NCBI GenBank assembly: GCA_038380795.1
Contig: CM076259.1
Coordinates: 76,008,200 to 76,072,199 of the forward strand
DNA length: 64,000 bases
Direction of reading: 5' to 3'
Origin: Pyrocephalus nanus
Lineage: Eukaryota; Chordata; Aves; Passeriformes; Tyrannidae
Made by a program: the position numbers and the translations under genes. Below, one piece after another: positions 61,096 to 64,000 of this stretch. Position 1 is the first letter of the stretch; each line of letters begins with the position of its first letter. A model generated the notes under the pieces. It had not been told where the DNA came from. It was given only the letters and a program-made list of their open reading frames with translations, and made no database searches.

Positions 61096-61318
61096 AAATA
61101 TTAGAAAGAAGTTCTTTACAGAGAGAGCGATCAGGCATTGGAATGGCCTGCCCAGAGAGGTGGTGGTTTCACCGTCCCTGGAGGTTTTTAAGAGGAGGCT
61201 GGATGTGGCACTGAGTGCCATGATCTATTAATCACAGTGGGGTTGGGTCAAGGGTTGGACTTGATGATCTCAGAGGTCTCTTCCAACCCAGTTAATTCTA
61301 TGATTCTATGATTCTATT
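61096..61318 (+). mobile_element. CR1 LINE 3' end, 5'-truncated, with intact tail repeats
   Basis: AATATTAGAAAGAAGTTCTT, GGAATGGCCTGCCCAGAGAG, GTGGTGGTTTCACCGTCCCT, GGTTGGACTTGATGATCTCA and GAGGTCTCTTCCAACCCAG lead into three ATTCTATG-type units. The well-kept tail suggests a younger copy than the others here. Confidence 0.95.
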
Positions 61319-61602
61319 AGTATATTGACATAGCAGATTGACAATACAAGGCTCTGACTGACTCTCATTGTTTTCCTGATAAGCACTTTCTCTGCTGAGC
61401 CTATTTGCCTTGCCAGAAATGTCTTTTTATAAACCCTTCTGCCTCTGAAAACTTTCTTGAGTTTTATTTTGGACTTAGATGTTTTAACAAATTATATTTG
61501 CATGTGATATAACACCAATTTACTGATTAGTCTCTCATTTTCTAAGCAACTCTGAAAGTGAAATTGTGCATCTTCTTGGACAGTCTAGAAAGAAAATCTG
61601 TC

Positions 61603-61628
61603 AAAAAAAAAAAAAAAAAAAAAAAAAA
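61603..61628. repeat. Poly(A) tract, 26 bases
   Basis: Uninterrupted A26. No retrocopy body recognised upstream. Confidence 0.95.
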
Positions 61629-61944
61629 GAAAACAAACCAGAACTCCATGTCACTACAATGAACACATGCAATGCCACAAACCTCCACACTGACTTAATT
61701 CTTTCCCCACTGTATATATTCACCACATGCAATAATGCAGATTTGTATATTTGGATTAAAATAATCCAGAAGGCAAACAGGCAAGCCATTGAAACCAAGC
61801 TCTAGTTCCAGTTAAGCAGAACGGCTGGCAGCCAGAGGTGCTAGGGGAGAGAACCTAGCGAGCATTAATTCTGCATGGAATAAATCCTGATGTTAGAAAA
61901 AGCAGGAGTTTGCATTGTGCGGCTGCAAGTTTGGGGTGTTCCCA

Positions 61945-62340
61945 TAAAACGTTATTCCAGGTTACGATGTGGAGGTGCGCTCTGTGCCAGCTCTGATGCC
62001 TTACTTTGCGCAGCCGCTCCGCCTCGGGCTCAGCCTGAGGGGCCTGGCACTCTCCGTGGGATAAAGAGGGTCTGGATTCTGCGGTGGGCGGTCGATGCTG
62101 AGCGCCGGGCCGCGCTGCGAAGCCCTTCCCGCTGCCCTGAGCCTCCCTGCATCCCTTCCCAGCTCAGGGTGAAGCAGAGGCCGCTCCCTCCCAGCCCCCG
62201 GCGGTCCCCAAGGAGGACGGTCCCCCAGCATCCCATCCTCTGGGCGCGGGGGAGCGGGAGTGACACCCCCGGTGGCAAACCACGAGCTCGGAGGGAAGGA
62301 AGTTTGTATTTGTTTCTCTCGTAGGAGCTCAGACGGAAAA
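61945..62340. promoter_or_regulatory. Intragenic CpG island
   Basis: By hand count about 28 CpG fall between roughly 61960 and 62336, with G+C near 60-65 percent, while the intron on either side is AT-rich and nearly free of CpG. The ratio of observed to expected CpG is about 0.7 by eye, above the usual 0.6 threshold. A four-tract C-run motif (a quadruplex on the minus strand) lies at 62186-62209. ORFs of 144 (+), 76 (-) and 109 (-) codons here follow from base composition; none resembles a known protein. The island could be an alternative or antisense promoter, an enhancer, or a G+C-rich insertion. There is no clear TATA box or first exon with a convincing donor. Confidence 0.6.
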
Positions 62341-62380
62341 CAAGGGAGCAGCTTTCCAATTACATTAAAATTAGTGTTTA

Positions 62381-62643
62381 ATCATAGACTCATAAATGGT
62401 TTGGGGTGAAAGGGACGTTAAACCACCTAGTTCCTAACCCCCCTGCTGTGGGCAAGGACACCTTCCACTGGACCAGGTTGCTCAGAGCCCCATCCCATCC
62501 CTCATTCCAGGGATGAGGCATCCATAGCTTCTCTTGACAACCTGACCCAGGGTCTCACTGCCCTCACAGTGAAAAGTTTCTTCCTAGCATTTGATCTGTA
62601 CCTACAACCTTTCCGTTTGAAGCCATTCCCCCTTGTCCTATGG
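62381..62643 (-). mobile_element. CR1 LINE 3' end, 5'-truncated
   Basis: Starts ATCATAGACTCATAAATGG, then ACTGGACCAGGTTGCTCAGA, GACAACCTGACCCAGGGTCT, GTGAAAAGTTTCTTCCTAGC and GTTTGAAGCCATTCCCCCTT: antisense CR1 3' UTR. It faces the CR1 at 61096-61318 tail to tail, with the CpG island in between. Confidence 0.93.
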
Positions 62644-64000
62644 GTCAAGAAAGGTGCTGTAGTGTGATTACCTAAGTAATTAATCACTCTGCAGCATAAG
62701 AAAGCCCATCATGGAAGAGCAGGTGCTTTTACACTTAAACTTTCTCAAAAATGAGGTTTGCTTGGCTCTGAAAAAATGCACAATGTGAAAGATTCCTGAA
62801 CTCCAGGCATGTTTTTTCACAGTGTGGAAGACATCTCAAATATTTTATGATGGTGTACCATAATTTCACAAGCTTAAGCTGGATCCTTCATCAAAACTCT
62901 CACTTGCATACTCTGACTTTACATATTTCTTTCCTTTCTGCACTTTTGGCCACCTTAACACAGCCTTTTCTCCATGGCTCCGTCTGCTCTGGATAAACAG
63001 CTGGATATGCCACCTATTGTTGAGGGAGAGGAAGGTCAGAAACCCAGCATTGCTGCCAGGTTAGCCATCATCTTATTGCTGAATCGTGAGTTATTGTGAG
63101 GCACTGAGAGTCCACTGAAAGATTCTTCAGTTTGGAAGGCAATGGAGCTATGTCAAGAAGTAACTACTAGAAGAAATTAAGTTAAATGTAAGGCTACTTG
63201 AAGTATGAAGTACAATTATCCTTGCTCTTTATGAAAGGACATATCCCCGCTCTTGCTGTCCTTTGAAATCATACTCCTCTCACAGCTGTTGGGAGGCTTG
63301 AACTCCTTGTCTGCTTGAACACATGCAGTTCCTTGTAAACCCTTGAGTTTTAAGAGAAGAAACAGCCACTTCACTAATAGTACTAGATGAACGTTTCCAG
63401 GACAAATGAAAGTCTGTGTAAGCTTGAAATGCTCTATCAGTAATTGTTTACATTAGCTATTAACAATTTTGCTTGGAGAGATGAAGGACTGTTTAGAAAA
63501 ATCAGTGCTTAAGAGCTTAGCCTTGCCACAGAAAAGCCTCTGGCATTTTATCTTTAAGATTTCAGCATATTTCTGTTGCTACTTTTATACTTGTCTGCAA
63601 TAAAAAAGCTGATTCCTCTGAGTGCTTTGGATTTGCTTGAATCAGATTTATAGACCAGCTTTTTAGCACTGCTCCTAGGTATTTCAAGGAAGCGGAAAGC
63701 TGCTTCAGGTCCTACAGATTTCCAGTTCAAGGCACTGATGTTTCCAGTGGCTTCTACTTTCCAAAAGCAATGTTTTTATTTACTGTGCATCCAAGTCTGA
63801 ATGGTAAATGGACACATTTATGGAAAGGAGTAGACTATTAGCCATTTGACAGGCTCCTGCCCTTCCTCTCTTCCCAGCCAAAATAAATGTTGAATGTGGG
63901 AATGGCTTGGTGTCAGGCTCTACCTGCCTTTATTCAATAATGTCAGTGTTTTTGTTAAAAAGTAGACTCCATTTGATAATGTGAGACAACTTTGTGCTCT
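62644..64000. other. Intronic sequence without recognisable features
   Basis: AT-rich sequence to the end of the window; no exon, repeat or RNA gene recognised. Confidence 0.5.

Larger units (their letters stand above)
22671..64000 (+). other. GPC6: GPC6 intron downstream, >41 kb, 3' end outside the window
   Basis: Starts with a strong donor, GTAAGA. I searched the reading frames for the following glypican exon (continuing from TSLDRL into a lysine-rich segment and a Trp/Cys-containing region) and saw none up to base 64000. Elements inside are listed separately. No recognisable nested protein-coding gene or RNA gene was found on either strand. Confidence 0.75.

Noticed and set aside
62001..62359. 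ORFs in the CpG-rich block on both strands
   Set aside because: High G+C removes stop codons; Arg/Pro-rich translations without family resemblance. Treated as a CpG island, not coding.

Overview
The window looks like avian nuclear DNA, most likely from a neoavian and possibly passerine bird. It is AT-rich and non-coding over most of its length. It carries several CR1 retrotransposon tails ending in the ATTCTATG-type 3' repeat, a bird ERVL-type solo LTR, and a GC-richer bird retroelement fragment with internal 'CTGCTCCAGYGTGGGT' units. It has no bacterial or plasmid features, no operons, and no CRISPR, rRNA or tRNA genes that I can see.

The only protein-coding gene I can support is a glypican of the GPC4/GPC6 type, most likely GPC6, on the + strand. 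Two internal exons are present: 13566-13696 (131 bp) and 22527-22670 (144 bp). They are separated by an 8.8-kb intron and join in phase 0. Together they encode part of the glypican core, including a cysteine of the conserved region and a furin-type RSSR cleavage site. The window begins inside the preceding intron (1-13565) and ends inside the following intron (22671-64000, more than 41 kb with no recognisable exon). Such long introns fit the very large GPC6 locus.

Layout: 1-13565 is intron with an unidentified ORF-rich relic (405-947) and CR1 copies (2103-2615 minus, about 5478-5545 minus, 5830-6142 plus). At 13380-13565 there is an in-frame open stretch directly before the first exon. At 13697-13755 lie a weak splice donor, a nearby stronger-looking decoy donor and a run of 14 G. 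The intron at 13697-22526 holds the retroelement fragment at 20413-21490. The intron at 22671-64000 holds a solo LTR (42537-43152), CR1 copies (43589-43902, 47781-47930, 49815-50275, 61096-61318, 62381-62643), simple repeats, and an inverted duplication (47511-47930 against 50110-50517) whose outer 235 bp are far more similar than its CR1 part. It also holds a CpG-rich island (about 61945-62340) inside an otherwise AT-rich intron.

The points most worth a second look are the inverted duplication with its step in identity, the orphan CpG island with a G-quadruplex motif between two opposed CR1 copies, and the splice-site arrangement of the first glypican exon. I found no new autonomous system. 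Repeat and exon identities come from recognising the sequences by eye, not from a database search.
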